NCBI GenBank assembly: GCA_025964455.1 | Contig: JAOPYU010000298.1 | Coordinates: 1 to 5,008 of the forward strand | Origin: Thermoleophilia bacterium | Lineage (GTDB): Bacteria; Actinomycetota; Thermoleophilia; Gaiellales; SKUG01 | Length of the DNA: 5,008 nucleotides | Direction of reading: 5' to 3' | Part shown: positions 4,926 through 5,008 of the stretch, in pieces | Position numbering within the stretch: position 1 is the stretch's first letter | Layout of the letters: the number at the start of each line of letters is the position of its first letter | Program-made: the position numbers and the translations under genes | Notes under the pieces: model-generated | Told to the model about the DNA's origin: nothing | Databases searched by the model: none | Seen by the model: the letters and a program-made list of their open reading frames with translations, nothing else

Positions 4926-5008
4926 ATGGGTGAGCAGCTCGACAAGGCCAAGGGCCGAACCAAGGAAGCAGCCGGCGCACTGAGCGGCGATGGCGACCTC
5001 AAGCGCGA
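4926..5008 (+). CDS. CsbD family general stress protein, 5' part (cut by the right edge)
   Basis: From the ATG at 4926 the frame stays open to the window end and encodes 27 residues plus two bases. It begins MGEQLDKAKGRTKEAAGALS, the typical start of the CsbD family of small, hydrophilic, helical proteins (about 60-70 residues) linked to general stress in Bacillus subtilis and widespread in bacteria. Family features seen are the K-A-K-G-R-x-K-E-A-A-G-A pattern at residues 7-18 and the D-G-D-L-K-R continuation at 22-27. AAGGGA (4915-4920) lies 5 nt before the start. Biochemical function in the family is not settled. The gene diverges from the methyltransferase gene, and the palindrome at 4899-4910 is its best candidate control site. 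Confidence 0.88.
   Translation, partial: MGEQLDKAKGRTKEAAGALSGDGDLKR

Noticed and set aside
1..5008. CRISPR array, insertion sequence, defence cluster or biosynthetic cluster
   Set aside because: There are no regularly spaced repeats, transposase motifs or clustered effector genes. The genes present are mostly of known, unrelated families.

Overview
This 5 kb window is high-GC DNA with GC-rich third codon positions. SD-led genes sit beside two starts that may be leaderless, with TANNNT -10 hexamers. The tRNA-type sequence has A73 but no encoded CCA, and there is a CsbD-type protein and a secreted Ala/Thr/Val/Arg-rich protein. Together these suggest a chromosomal stretch of an actinobacterium (phylum level only; the genus cannot be read from the sequence).

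Left edge (1-400): no complete gene. A weak partial ORF leaves the window on the minus strand. Next comes a stretch with short direct and inverted repeats, then the 3' half of a CAT-anticodon (Met-type) tRNA that begins at the anticodon loop and has no matching 5' half. A good intrinsic terminator follows. This is the usual look of a tRNA-type attachment site or remnant left by an integrative element. By polarity the element should lie to the left and the chromosome to the right.

Centre-left (407-2254): a divergent pair made of a classical SDR oxidoreductase (minus) and a LysR-family regulator (plus). They share a 96-bp intergenic region with a plausible SDR promoter and an imperfect dyad, so the LysR protein probably controls the SDR gene and itself. 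Centre (2294-3681): a DUF1810 protein (minus) converges on lysR. It is divergent from a secreted fibronectin-type-III protein (plus) whose C-terminal part carries four cysteines.

Right (3704-5008): an unrecognised 134-aa protein (minus) converges on the FnIII gene and lies downstream of a SpoU/TrmH-family RNA 2'-O-methyltransferase (minus). The methyltransferase diverges from the start of a CsbD-family stress gene that runs off the right edge. A perfect 12-bp palindrome sits just upstream of the csbD-like ribosome binding site. Apart from the SDR/LysR pair, the genes look like independent housekeeping or accessory units. I see no convincing new multi-gene system. The most informative features are the tRNA remnant, the orphan 134-aa gene with its leader hairpin, and the FnIII protein with its unassigned cysteine-containing domain.
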